Source: Sphingobacterium corticibacterium (GTDB lineage Bacteria > Bacteroidota > Bacteroidia > Sphingobacteriales > Sphingobacteriaceae). From it: a stretch of 64,000 bases of DNA. Of this stretch, positions 8,881 to 16,470 are shown one piece after another. Below the pieces are notes generated by a model. That model had not been told where the DNA came from. It was given only the letters and a program-made list of their open reading frames with translations, and did no database searches. The DNA lies in contig NZ_SGIT01000001.1 of NCBI RefSeq assembly GCF_004208525.1, forward strand, positions 62,001 to 126,000, written 5' to 3'. Made by a program: the position numbers and the translations under genes. The first letter of the stretch is position 1; each line of letters begins with the position of its first letter.

Positions 8881-9459
8881 TTATATTTTATTTCGGAAGA
8901 CAAAAAATGCGCTCTTTAGGTTAGAACGAAGCTTGGGCAACGATACAACCAAGAGCAATTCCTCCAGATAAGATAAACAGCTTACCACCACCATGAAATA
9001 AAAATAGGGTTTCCAAAAGCCGAAAAGGAAAAAGGTGAAAATAAATATGCCTTGGACATAGCCGATGGTCTTGCTCGACCATAAATGAAAGCTGGGAAAA
9101 CGTCCAAACCGGAATAAAGCTAACAACTGCGGAAGCAACCAAAGGCCTATCAGTAACATAAATTCCAATTTATATTCTTTTACAAAATCCTGTTCCAGTA
9201 CAATCATGCCTGCAAAAGCCATGATATAAGTTCCGATATCTGCTAAAGAATCTAGTCTTGCGCCCAGTTCGGTCTGCAGCTTGAAAGTGCGGGCAATCAG
9301 ACCATCCAAAATATCCGTAATCAGATTAATGGATAGGAGGGTGATGAACAAATTTTTATCTCCGCTAACAATAGCGTATATAATAAATGGTAACGCCAAG
9401 ATGCGGTAAGCAGACAGTGCATTAGACACATTCCAGATATTTTCCTTTTTAGTTGTCAT
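8881..9459 (-). CDS. CDP-alcohol phosphatidyltransferase
   Basis: A 192-residue membrane enzyme with about five or six transmembrane helices. The CDP-alcohol phosphotransferase motif is perfect: D49-x2-D52-G53-x2-A56-R57-x8-G66-x3-D70-x3-D74, which binds the metal ions and the CDP moiety. The reaction joins a CDP-lipid to a hydroxylated head group (serine, glycerol phosphate, inositol phosphate or another alcohol); the acceptor is not predictable. I chose the ATG at 9459, five bases after the HMG-CoA reductase stop, instead of a start at 9564 that would read out of frame through the reductase C-terminus. It is the second gene of the operon. Confidence 0.88.
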   Translation of the reverse strand: MTTKKENIWNVSNALSAYRILALPFIIYAIVSGDKNLFITLLSINLITDILDGLIARTFKLQTELGARLDSLADIGTYIMAFAGMIVLEQDFVKEYKLEFMLLIGLWLLPQLLALFRFGRFPSFHLWSSKTIGYVQGIFIFTFFLFGFWKPYFYFMVVVSCLSYLEELLLVVSLPKLRSNLKSAFFVFRNKI

Positions 9460-9464
9460 GGCTT

Positions 9465-10745
9465 TTATTTTTTTCGTCCAAACTTCTTGTGTGCCTGCGT
9501 GAAATGTCCGGCAGATAAAGCTGCTGCAATCGAAAGTTCGCCTGCCAGAACAAGTGCTCCACATATTTCGGCGAATTTCCGGGCTTTACCCGCACCATAA
9601 CAATCCATCATCTCTAAGCATTCCCGTTGTGTAGGCAGATGGGTTCCGCCGCCTACCGTGCCTACTACCAAATTAGGTAACGTCACACTTGCATACAATG
9701 ACCCATCTTTATTCAACTCCATTCTCGTGATGCCGGTAGCGGCTTCTGCCACACAGGCAACATCTTGACCAGTAGCTAAAAACAAGGCTGCTAATCCATT
9801 AGCATAATGCCCCTGTGCGCCAATTGCGCCACTCTGTATAATGCCTATAGTAGAGGAACGCCAATATTCGGCCATCATTTCCGGTGTGGTTTTGAGAACC
9901 TTATTGACGATTTCTTCCGGTAACACGATCTCTGCCGTCACTTTTTTTCCTCTCACGTTGGTAAATGATAGAGCCGTTGCTTTCTTGTCGCCCGAATAGT
10001 TACCTTCAATAAACCACAATGTGGGTTTGGTTGGACATTGTTTTACGATATATTGGCAAATGGCATCTGTACAGATCGTCACCATATTTTGTCCAGCGGC
10101 ATCGCCTGTATGATATTCCAGGGTTACAATGAGATGATTCCCCTCGATTTGGATTTTGATATCCATCAATTTGGCAAATCGGCTGGTTTGTCCAACTATT
10201 TCTTTCAGCTTGTCGACTTGTGGAAGGAGCCATGCAACAAAAAGCCCCAGATCAGCAATATTCTCAAATTTGAATACCGGGCTACGTTGCACGCCCTCCA
10301 ACAGACAGATAGAGGTGATACCGCCTGCTAAGGAACAAGCCTTCGCACCTCGATGGTACGATGCGACTAAAGCACCTTCACTGGTAGCTAGAGGGACATA
10401 AAAATCGCCTTGGGCAGATGAACCGATGATATGCAGTGGCCCGATAACGCCTGTTGGGACGCGAGTCATGCCGATATAATTTTCGATGTTACCGTTCAAA
10501 ACTGTGAGGTCATCAAAAATTTTGTTTTCAATGAGGTAAGGGGCTTGCGTAGCCGTTTTATTTTCTAAAAAGCGCTTTCGCTGTCGGACGCCATCTGTGC
10601 TTACTTCCGGTTCGAATGGCAGTGTGTTTTCCTCGCTGGGAGCGGAAACTTGACGATTCCGGATATTTCCAATGATATGTTCCATCTTTTGAACGGTATT
10701 GATAATGTGCAGTGCGGTACTTGCTTTTTCTGTTGATGATGCCAT
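9465..10745 (-). CDS. Class I hydroxymethylglutaryl-CoA reductase
   Basis: A 426-residue class I HMG-CoA reductase, which reduces an HMG-type acyl-CoA to mevalonate with two NADPH. The conserved blocks are present in order: ENYIGMTRVPTGVIGPL (88-104), TSEGALVAS with Glu123, DAAGQNMV (215-222), DKK with Lys254, ATGQD with Asp328, the VGTVGGGTHLPTQ loop (361-373), AGELSIAAALSAGH and the terminal AH with His419. Thus Glu, Lys, Asp and His of the active site are all there, but the usual DPAQNV stretch after the catalytic Asp reads DVACVA. No membrane anchor is seen. It heads the lipid operon; no other mevalonate-pathway gene lies in the window. Confidence 0.92.
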   Translation of the reverse strand: MASSTEKASTALHIINTVQKMEHIIGNIRNRQVSAPSEENTLPFEPEVSTDGVRQRKRFLENKTATQAPYLIENKIFDDLTVLNGNIENYIGMTRVPTGVIGPLHIIGSSAQGDFYVPLATSEGALVASYHRGAKACSLAGGITSICLLEGVQRSPVFKFENIADLGLFVAWLLPQVDKLKEIVGQTSRFAKLMDIKIQIEGNHLIVTLEYHTGDAAGQNMVTICTDAICQYIVKQCPTKPTLWFIEGNYSGDKKATALSFTNVRGKKVTAEIVLPEEIVNKVLKTTPEMMAEYWRSSTIGIIQSGAIGAQGHYANGLAALFLATGQDVACVAEAATGITRMELNKDGSLYASVTLPNLVVGTVGGGTHLPTQRECLEMMDCYGAGKARKFAEICGALVLAGELSIAAALSAGHFTQAHKKFGRKK

Positions 10746-10784
10746 GATCTTTTGTTTATAATTTCAAATCGGATCCCTTTGAAA

Positions 10785-10792
10785 CAAATATA
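10785..10792 (-). promoter_or_regulatory. -7 box of the nine-gene operon
   Basis: The plus strand reads CAAATATA, that is TATATTTG on the coding strand, matching the Bacteroidota -7 consensus TAnnTTTG. It lies 40 bp before the HMG-CoA reductase start codon. A good -33 TTTG is not seen; the closest is CAAC at 10815-10818. Confidence 0.5.
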
Positions 10793-10848
10793 TTGAGAAT
10801 TGTCTCCCTAGAATCAACTATTTTTTGTCTACTTCCGTTTGATCGTAC

Positions 10849-10882
10849 AAGCTTAATATCCACGCTTTCATAAGCTTTATAT
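10849..10882. promoter_or_regulatory. Pair of direct repeats, possible operator
   Basis: AAGCTTAATAT (10849-10859) and AAGCTTTATAT (10872-10882) are 11-bp direct repeats with one mismatch, 23 bp apart from start to start, so roughly on the same DNA face. Nearby ATACA-N4-TGTAT (10893-10906) is an additional perfect inverted repeat. They lie in the divergent region between the operon and its HTH regulator gene and are candidate binding sites; no binding evidence exists. Confidence 0.35.
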
Positions 10883-10952
10883 TTTAATTTACATACACAA
10901 ATGTATTGCGTTATTCGAGTAATCGTTTGCTTAAAACAATTAAATTATTTAT

Positions 10953-10960
10953 TATATTTG
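10953..10960 (+). promoter_or_regulatory. -7 box of the HTH regulator
   Basis: TATATTTG matches the Bacteroidota -7 consensus and lies 16 bp before the start of the regulator gene. A TTTG at 10926-10929 could be the -33 element, though the spacing of 23 nt is longer than usual. Confidence 0.5.
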
Positions 10961-10976
10961 TGATTATCGCAAAAAA

Positions 10977-11933
10977 ATGTATCAAGAAATTCTAATCAAT
11001 ACTATCAGAAAGAAAATAGGCCAAGATAAATCCATTATCGAGGAGGTGGCGGGAGCATTGGATATTAGCTATGATGCGGCCCATCGGCGTATTTCTATGA
11101 AAAGTAAGTTTTCGATGGAAGAAGGCGTCCAATTGGCTAATTACTATGGTGTTTCCATGGATACGCTGTTCCAAGGAAGCGACAGCGTATTGGTCAAGAA
11201 AACCAAAGATGTCCAAAGTTTTGATGGTCTAAGCCTATATCTGGAAAGTTCGTTTAAATATTTAAATGTATATGCCGCAGATAGGGATACTTCGTTGTAC
11301 TATTCGGCAAAAGATATTCCACTGTTTTACACCGTAAATACAGATTTACTGTCGAAATTCAAGCTATATGTATGGCTTTATTTGCTGAATCTCGAGGATA
11401 TGAATATATCTTTTGATGTGTTTTGTACCAAAGCACCTATCATAGACCATAGTCAGAAACTAACGTCGTTTTATGCTTCGGTGCAGACCAACGAGATATG
11501 GAACGATACCACGATTAATAGCACGTTACAGCAAATTATCTATTTCTTTCAATCCGGTCTGTTGTCTGCTGAACACGGTAAAACACTTTGTGACGGTCTA
11601 AAAGAGTTAGTATTCGGGCTAGAGCAGAAATGTACCGACAAAAACGATCAGTATCGTTTGTACTATCATGATTTGCTGATCTTGAACAACAATGTGCTTA
11701 TTTCAGATCAACAGAAAAAATCACTTTTCGTGCCATACACCATGTTGGGGTATTATATTACGCATGACGAAAATACTTGTAAAACGGTGTATGATTTCTT
11801 TCAATATCAACTGAAAAACTCCAAATTGCTCAATACAGCAGGCATAAAAGACAAAAAAATGTTTTTCAATCGGGTGTATCAGAAGATCGATTTCTACAAA
11901 AACCAAATGACGGTTTTTCCAGATATGTTGTAG
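10977..11933 (+). CDS. HTH transcriptional regulator divergent from lipid operon
   Basis: A 318-residue protein. The first 70 residues form an XRE-like helix-turn-helix (IIEEVAGALDISYDAAHRRI, then a second helix set ending in ANYYGVSMDTLFQ). The remaining 240 residues, rich in aromatic residues and helices, match no domain I can name and could be a ligand- or partner-sensing region. Small regulators of this layout are common in Bacteroidota. It is transcribed away from the operon starting at 10745, with a 231-bp shared control region, so regulation of that operon is a reasonable inference. There is no membrane segment or phosphoacceptor domain. Confidence 0.7.
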   Translation: MYQEILINTIRKKIGQDKSIIEEVAGALDISYDAAHRRISMKSKFSMEEGVQLANYYGVSMDTLFQGSDSVLVKKTKDVQSFDGLSLYLESSFKYLNVYAADRDTSLYYSAKDIPLFYTVNTDLLSKFKLYVWLYLLNLEDMNISFDVFCTKAPIIDHSQKLTSFYASVQTNEIWNDTTINSTLQQIIYFFQSGLLSAEHGKTLCDGLKELVFGLEQKCTDKNDQYRLYYHDLLILNNNVLISDQQKKSLFVPYTMLGYYITHDENTCKTVYDFFQYQLKNSKLLNTAGIKDKKMFFNRVYQKIDFYKNQMTVFPDML

Positions 11934-11947
11934 TATCTTCGCCAGTT

Positions 11948-11979
11948 TTTGTTATTATTAGTACATTCTTATACCTTTG
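11948..11979 (+). promoter_or_regulatory. Bacteroidota-type promoter of the PfkB kinase gene
   Basis: TTTG (11948-11951), 20 nt, then TACCTTTG (11972-11979). Both boxes and the spacing match the sigma-ABfr consensus of Bacteroidota. The downstream ATG is at 12014. Confidence 0.7.
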
Positions 11980-12013
11980 TGTCGCTCTTCAGAGTTAACG
12001 ATAAAAATTGAAT

Positions 12014-12940
12014 ATGAGTTTAGTAATTGTAGGTACAGTGGCATTTGATGCCATTGAAACACCTTTCGGAAAAACCGATAAAATTGTAGGCGGCGCTGCT
12101 ACATTTGCAGGTCTGGCAGCTTCATACCTATATAATAAAGTAAAATTAGTTTCTGTCATTGGAGAAGACTTTGGTGATGATAATCTGGACATTCTCCGAT
12201 CGAAAGGGATTGATGTAGAAGGAGTGGAGATTGTGAAGGGGGGAAAATCGTTCTTTTGGTCAGGGAAGTATCATAACGATATGAATAGTCGTGATACGTT
12301 GGTAACCGAACTGAATGTATTAGCGGATTTTGATCCGAAACTTCCCGATTCTTATCAAGATTGTAAATATTTATTGCTCGGCAACTTAACGCCTCAAGTA
12401 CAGATAGCAACCTTAGACCGTTTACAACATAAACCGAAATTGGTCGTTTTAGATACGATGAATTTCTGGATGGATGTGGCGTTAGAAGACTTGAAGGAGG
12501 TGTTGAAAAAAGTAGATGTTTTGACAATAAACGATGCAGAAGCACGCCAGCTTTCTGGCGAATACTCCTTAGTGAAAGCTGCACAGATTATATTGGAAAT
12601 GGGGCCCAAATACCTTATCATTAAAAAGGGGGAGCACGGTGCTTTGTTATTTGGTGAAGGACAAATATTTTCTGCTCCTGCATTGCCATTGGCAGATGTT
12701 TTTGATCCGACGGGGGCAGGCGATACATTCGCTGGTGGTTTTATAGGGTATTTGGCAAAAGTGAAATCGATTAATTTCAACAATATGAAAAATGCCGTTA
12801 TTTATGGCTCAGCACTGGCGTCGTTCTGTGTGGAAAAATTTGGAACAGAACAGTTGCAACAATTATCTCCAACTGATATTGGTCAAAGGATTCAGCAGTT
12901 TATTACGTTGTCTAGATTTGAATTGATAGACGAAAAGTAA
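12014..12940 (+). CDS. PfkB-family sugar/nucleoside kinase
   Basis: A 308-residue ribokinase-fold kinase that transfers the gamma-phosphate of ATP to a hydroxyl of a sugar or nucleoside. The N-terminal GGAATFAGLAASYL segment belongs to the substrate-binding PfkB signature, and the C-terminal DPTGAGDTFAGG motif (residues 231-242) holds the anion hole and catalytic base Asp237. I chose ATG 12014 over a TTG two codons upstream. A strong promoter precedes it and a terminator follows directly. The substrate is uncertain; members of this branch in Bacteroidota are usually annotated only as sugar kinase. No pathway partner is adjacent. Confidence 0.87.
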   Translation: MSLVIVGTVAFDAIETPFGKTDKIVGGAATFAGLAASYLYNKVKLVSVIGEDFGDDNLDILRSKGIDVEGVEIVKGGKSFFWSGKYHNDMNSRDTLVTELNVLADFDPKLPDSYQDCKYLLLGNLTPQVQIATLDRLQHKPKLVVLDTMNFWMDVALEDLKEVLKKVDVLTINDAEARQLSGEYSLVKAAQIILEMGPKYLIIKKGEHGALLFGEGQIFSAPALPLADVFDPTGAGDTFAGGFIGYLAKVKSINFNNMKNAVIYGSALASFCVEKFGTEQLQQLSPTDIGQRIQQFITLSRFELIDEK

Positions 12941-12950
12941 AATATATAAA

Positions 12951-12976
12951 AAATGCCCAGTTCGGGCATTTTTTAT
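12951..12976. terminator. Bidirectional intrinsic terminator
   Basis: The stem AAATGCCC (12951-12958), loop AGTTC, and GGGCATTT (12964-12971) is followed by a T-run and preceded by an A-run, so it works for the plus-strand kinase and for the minus-strand sigma factor gene that ends at 12976. Confidence 0.85.
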
Positions 12977-13485
12977 TAACTGAATTTATAGGTGCTGAGT
13001 GTTTTTTTCATGACTTTACGTGCGACGTGAATACGGGTTTTTACCGTTCCTATTGGGATGTTCAGATGATCCGATATTTCATGATATTTATACCCTTCGA
13101 AATACATCGTGAATGGAATATAATAGTCCTCTGATAAGTTTGATAATGCATGATTGATATCTTCCATAACGAATTTATTCTCGCCCCCATTCTTTGTTGC
13201 GGAAACGACCAGGTTCGCACTGGTAATTTCTTCCTCTTTTGTAATAAAAGAATTTGTTTTTACCACGCGACGGTAATTGTTGATAAACGTATTCTTCATG
13301 ATGGTGTATAACCAGCCTTTTAGATTGGTGCCTTCTTTGAAGTTCTTAAAATAAGTAACAGCTTTCAAAAGAGTATCTTGCACTAAATCATTGGCATCAT
13401 CCTGGTCCCTAGTGAAATTTCTGGCGTACGCTTTTAGTGATTCTGATTGTTGAATGACCAAAGTGTTAAATTGTAGTTTGTTCAT
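12976..13485 (-). CDS. ECF-type RNA polymerase sigma factor
   Basis: A 169-residue sigma-70 family protein of the extracytoplasmic-function class, containing only regions 2 and 4. Region 2 is visible as the ARNFTRDQDDANDLVQDTLL helix and GWLYTIMKNTFINNYRR (about residues 22-76), and region 4 as LSEDYYIPFTMYFEGYKYHEI followed by the HTH IPIGTVKTRIHVARKVM near the C-terminus. No anti-sigma factor gene is adjacent: the upstream 270 bp hold no gene and the next gene is murB. Its regulon and signal cannot be told. Similar stand-alone sigma factors occur widely in Sphingobacteriaceae. Confidence 0.9.
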   Translation of the reverse strand: MNKLQFNTLVIQQSESLKAYARNFTRDQDDANDLVQDTLLKAVTYFKNFKEGTNLKGWLYTIMKNTFINNYRRVVKTNSFITKEEEITSANLVVSATKNGGENKFVMEDINHALSNLSEDYYIPFTMYFEGYKYHEISDHLNIPIGTVKTRIHVARKVMKKTLSTYKFS

Positions 13486-13759
13486 ATTAGACTGGATTAA
13501 AAAGTTTACACTGCACTAAGTGAACAACTTCCGTTCAATTAGCTATTTTAAGATAGTATTTCATTTACATGAACTACGGTTGCACTTCAATTATGCAAAT
13601 GGCGTGCTAAACTTTTTGATTATCGTTAAGTCTAAATGAATATACTATTAAATTTATCGGTTTAAAGTCGGAGCACCCTTAAAATAACTCTTTAGATGCC
13701 AATAGAATAAGGGGTTGTTTTGGTTTTCCACAATTTAGATCCACAGTTGTTGAAAACTT

Positions 13760-14776
13760 TTATAGAATATTTACTTCTCGTTCTAGCATAATTCCGAATT
13801 TTTTATAGACATCGTTCATTATTTTAGACGATGTTGCATAAATTTCTGAACCACTGGCATGGCCTAAATTAGTGATTACCAACGCTTGATTTTTCCAAAT
13901 AGCTACGTTCCCATCTACTTTTCCTTTCCACCCACACTTTTCGATCAACCAACCGGCAGCAAGTTTGATATGACTGTCGTCAACCGCATAAAAAATAATA
14001 TTTGGATATGCTTGCTGTAGTTCCTTAAATATATTGATTGGGATGATGGGGTTTTTAAAAAAACTGCCGGCATTACCAATAGTAGAAGGATCAGGGAGTT
14101 TTTCTACACGAATATGTGACACTACTTCGGCAATATCTTGTATAGTAGGAGAGGAGATACCTCTTTTTTGCAGTTCCATATTGATAGCGCCATAGGCAGA
14201 ATTGATCGTATGATGCAAACGTAATTTATAGGTAACAGAGGTGATGATGAAGCGTCCTTTGTAGGTAGATTTAAATATACTGTCACGATATGTAAACTTA
14301 CAATCCTCGTTGTGGAAAGTGGTAAACTTGCCTAGTGTGGTATCAAAAGCTTGGCAGGAATAAAAAACATCCATGAGCTCCGTTCCATAAGCGCCGATAT
14401 TTTGAATGGGAGAAGCTCCCACTGTACCTGGAATAAGTGCCATGTTTTCAATGCCGCCAAAATTATGTTTCACGCAATACCAAACGCAATCATTCCAAAC
14501 TTCACCCGCTTTTGCCGTGACATAAATAAAATTCCCCTCAATAAAATGACTAATTCCCTTGTTACCCATTTGTATGATTAAACCGTCGTAATCTCTGGTG
14601 AACAGCACGTTACTGCCACCGCCCAACACGAAGAATTTTTCGGAAAATTTACCGTCTAGGAATAAGGAAGTTAGTAGACTCTCGTCTGTGATCTGTAGGA
14701 AATTTTTACAGAAAACCTCGATGCCAAATGTGTTGTAAGTTTTTAAGGAAATATGCCGCTGGATAGTGTTTGTCAT
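13760..14776 (-). CDS. murB: UDP-N-acetylmuramate dehydrogenase MurB
   Basis: A 338-residue FAD enzyme that reduces UDP-N-acetylglucosamine enolpyruvate to UDP-MurNAc with NADPH, an early cytoplasmic step of peptidoglycan synthesis. The FAD-binding stretch FFVLGGGSNVLFTRDYDGLII near residue 50, the LIPGTVGASPIQNIGAYG motif (about 113-130), the YRDSIFK segment and the catalytic-region GNAGSFFKNPI plus AGWLIEKCGWKG near the C-terminus are all present. Length corresponds to type I MurB. It stands alone, divergent from the TetR regulator. Confidence 0.96.
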   Translation of the reverse strand: MTNTIQRHISLKTYNTFGIEVFCKNFLQITDESLLTSLFLDGKFSEKFFVLGGGSNVLFTRDYDGLIIQMGNKGISHFIEGNFIYVTAKAGEVWNDCVWYCVKHNFGGIENMALIPGTVGASPIQNIGAYGTELMDVFYSCQAFDTTLGKFTTFHNEDCKFTYRDSIFKSTYKGRFIITSVTYKLRLHHTINSAYGAINMELQKRGISSPTIQDIAEVVSHIRVEKLPDPSTIGNAGSFFKNPIIPINIFKELQQAYPNIIFYAVDDSHIKLAAGWLIEKCGWKGKVDGNVAIWKNQALVITNLGHASGSEIYATSSKIMNDVYKKFGIMLEREVNIL

Positions 14777-14888
14777 TTTTTTGTAATGTCTTAACTTGAC
14801 TAATCCTTTTAAAAAATCAAAAAAAGAATTAACTTTATAATATGGCTGTAAAGATAATATAAAGCCGAGGATTTAAATAATAAAATAG

Positions 14889-15503
14889 ATGACTAAGAAT
14901 GTTGATGTAAAGAGAGCAAAGATACTTGATGTGGCGAAACGGCGTTTTGCACACTTCGGAATGGCAAAGACGACGATGGCAGAGATTGCCAAAGATCTTT
15001 CCTTTTCAAAAGCATTGTTGTATTATTATTTCCCAGATAAGCACAGCCTATATACGGCCGTTTTGGAACATGTCATTAATGAGATGATTAACAAGGTAGA
15101 GGTATATATGACAAAAACTTCTGATGTAGCAGAAATTCTTTTATATGCAGTGGAGAGTCGCATGGTGATTATGCGTGAAAATTATAATTTATTTGAGTAT
15201 TCTTCTTCCCAATTTGTCCAAAATCCGGGAGAAATGGGGAAAAATATTGGTCCTTTTTTTGAACGTATACGTGATCAGTATAGCCGAATTCTGAAAAAGG
15301 GTGTCGAAAATAATGAAATCGAAGTTGAGGACTTTAACGAAACAGCAGAATTGTTACTTTTCTCTTTAATGGGTATGCGTGTGGGTATTTTAAGTAAGGA
15401 CTTGAACGATTGTCTTTTTCCTACACCTGATGAATTCGAACTTATCCTGACCAAACAACAGAAGATGGTCAAGATTTTTCTTCGAGGTTTGCGCAGTAAC
15501 TAG
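14889..15503 (+). CDS. TetR/AcrR family transcriptional regulator
   Basis: A 204-residue regulator with a canonical TetR N-terminal HTH: ILDVAKRRFAHFGMAKTTMA, then EIAKDLSFSKALLYYYFPDKHSLY (residues 11-57). The C-terminal ligand/dimerisation domain is helical and not assignable to a specific ligand. Its last 35 bp overlap the 3' end of the convergent YpdA-like gene, which is odd but supported by intact frames on both strands. Candidate targets are itself and possibly the neighbouring reductase/FUSC pair, though no operator was recognised. Confidence 0.9.
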   Translation: MTKNVDVKRAKILDVAKRRFAHFGMAKTTMAEIAKDLSFSKALLYYYFPDKHSLYTAVLEHVINEMINKVEVYMTKTSDVAEILLYAVESRMVIMRENYNLFEYSSSQFVQNPGEMGKNIGPFFERIRDQYSRILKKGVENNEIEVEDFNETAELLLFSLMGMRVGILSKDLNDCLFPTPDEFELILTKQQKMVKIFLRGLRSN

Positions 15504-16470
15504 CAGTCTGTTTCAAAATATGTTGCATAATCATGTCCGCATGGATTCTGGAGTTTTCAATAAACCAGAGATGGGTGTTCAGACCTCCACATACCACACC
15601 AGCTAAGTATAACCCCTTTATATTGGTTTCCATCGTTTGTGGATTGTGTACTGGAATCATAGGAGATTCATCAGGTATCTCTATTCCGACTTTTCTTAAG
15701 AAATCAAAATTCGGACGATAACCCGTAAGTGCAAGTACAAAGTCGTTTTCGAGTTCTACTGTGCTATCAGGTGTCAAGATTGTAACAGCATTCTCTTTTA
15801 TTTCTATCAGCTGACTTTGGTAATACACATCAATTTCACCTAATGTAATTCTGTTTTCTATATCTGGCCGCACCCAATATTTTACCCGAGGGCCTATTTC
15901 CGGTCCCCGAACAACCAAGGTTACTTTTGCTCCTTTTCTATAGGTTTCCAGCGCCGCATCTACGGATGAGTTACTTGCGCCGACAACCACAACCCGTTGA
16001 TTCGCATAGAAATGTGGATCTCTATAGTAATGAGAAACTTTTGGCAGTTCTTCTCCCGGAATATTCAATAGCATAGGTACGTCATAGAAACCCGTTGCGA
16101 CCACTACATATTGAGCGGTATATTGTCTTTTTGTCGTGGTTACAATAAAAACACCTTCCTCTTTTTTTACGCCTATTACTTCTTCAAACAGATGTGTGTT
16201 TAAATCAAATTTTCCATTGATACGGCGATAATACTCTAATGCTTCCGCTCTTTTTGGTTTGGGAAGTGTTGTTACAAAGGGGGTATCACCAATCTCCAGC
16301 CGCTCTGAAGACGAAAAAAAAGTCATGGTCAGTGGATAATTGTATAACGAATTGACCAAACAGCCCTTTTCTATAATAATATGTGATAAATTTGCTTTTT
16401 GTGCAGCTATGCCACAAGCTAGTCCTATAGGACCAGCACCTACAATTAAAACATCAACGTGACTATCCAT
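15469..16470 (-). CDS. YpdA-like bacillithiol disulfide reductase
   Basis: A 333-residue FAD/NAD(P)-dependent flavoprotein. The N-terminal Rossmann motif VLIVGAGPIGLACGIAA binds FAD (residues 7-23), and a second one, RVVVVGASNSSVDAALE, binds NAD(P)H (about 152-168). The NSLYNYPLTMTFFSSSERLEIG segment and the YRPNFDFL loop are family marks of YpdA/Bdr, which reduces oxidised bacillithiol in Firmicutes and in bacillithiol-making Bacteroidota. No CxxC pair is present, as expected for this family. It overlaps the upstream FUSC gene by 8 nt, so the two are cotranscribed, and converges with the TetR gene with a 35-bp overlap. Confidence 0.85.
   Translation of the reverse strand: MDSHVDVLIVGAGPIGLACGIAAQKANLSHIIIEKGCLVNSLYNYPLTMTFFSSSERLEIGDTPFVTTLPKPKRAEALEYYRRINGKFDLNTHLFEEVIGVKKEEGVFIVTTTKRQYTAQYVVVATGFYDVPMLLNIPGEELPKVSHYYRDPHFYANQRVVVVGASNSSVDAALETYRKGAKVTLVVRGPEIGPRVKYWVRPDIENRITLGEIDVYYQSQLIEIKENAVTILTPDSTVELENDFVLALTGYRPNFDFLRKVGIEIPDESPMIPVHNPQTMETNIKGLYLAGVVCGGLNTHLWFIENSRIHADMIMQHILKQTASYCANLEEKS

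Noticed and set aside
9460-9564. Longer N-terminus of the CDP-alcohol phosphatidyltransferase
   Set aside because: It is the shifted reading of the HMG-CoA reductase C-terminus; the ATG at 9459 is five bases after the reductase stop.
298-10745. Complete archaeal-type ether lipid pathway
   Set aside because: UbiA, CdsA-like and CDP-alcohol enzymes recall it, but G1P dehydrogenase, GGGP synthase and a geranylgeranyl reductase are not in the window, so the claim cannot be made from this sequence.
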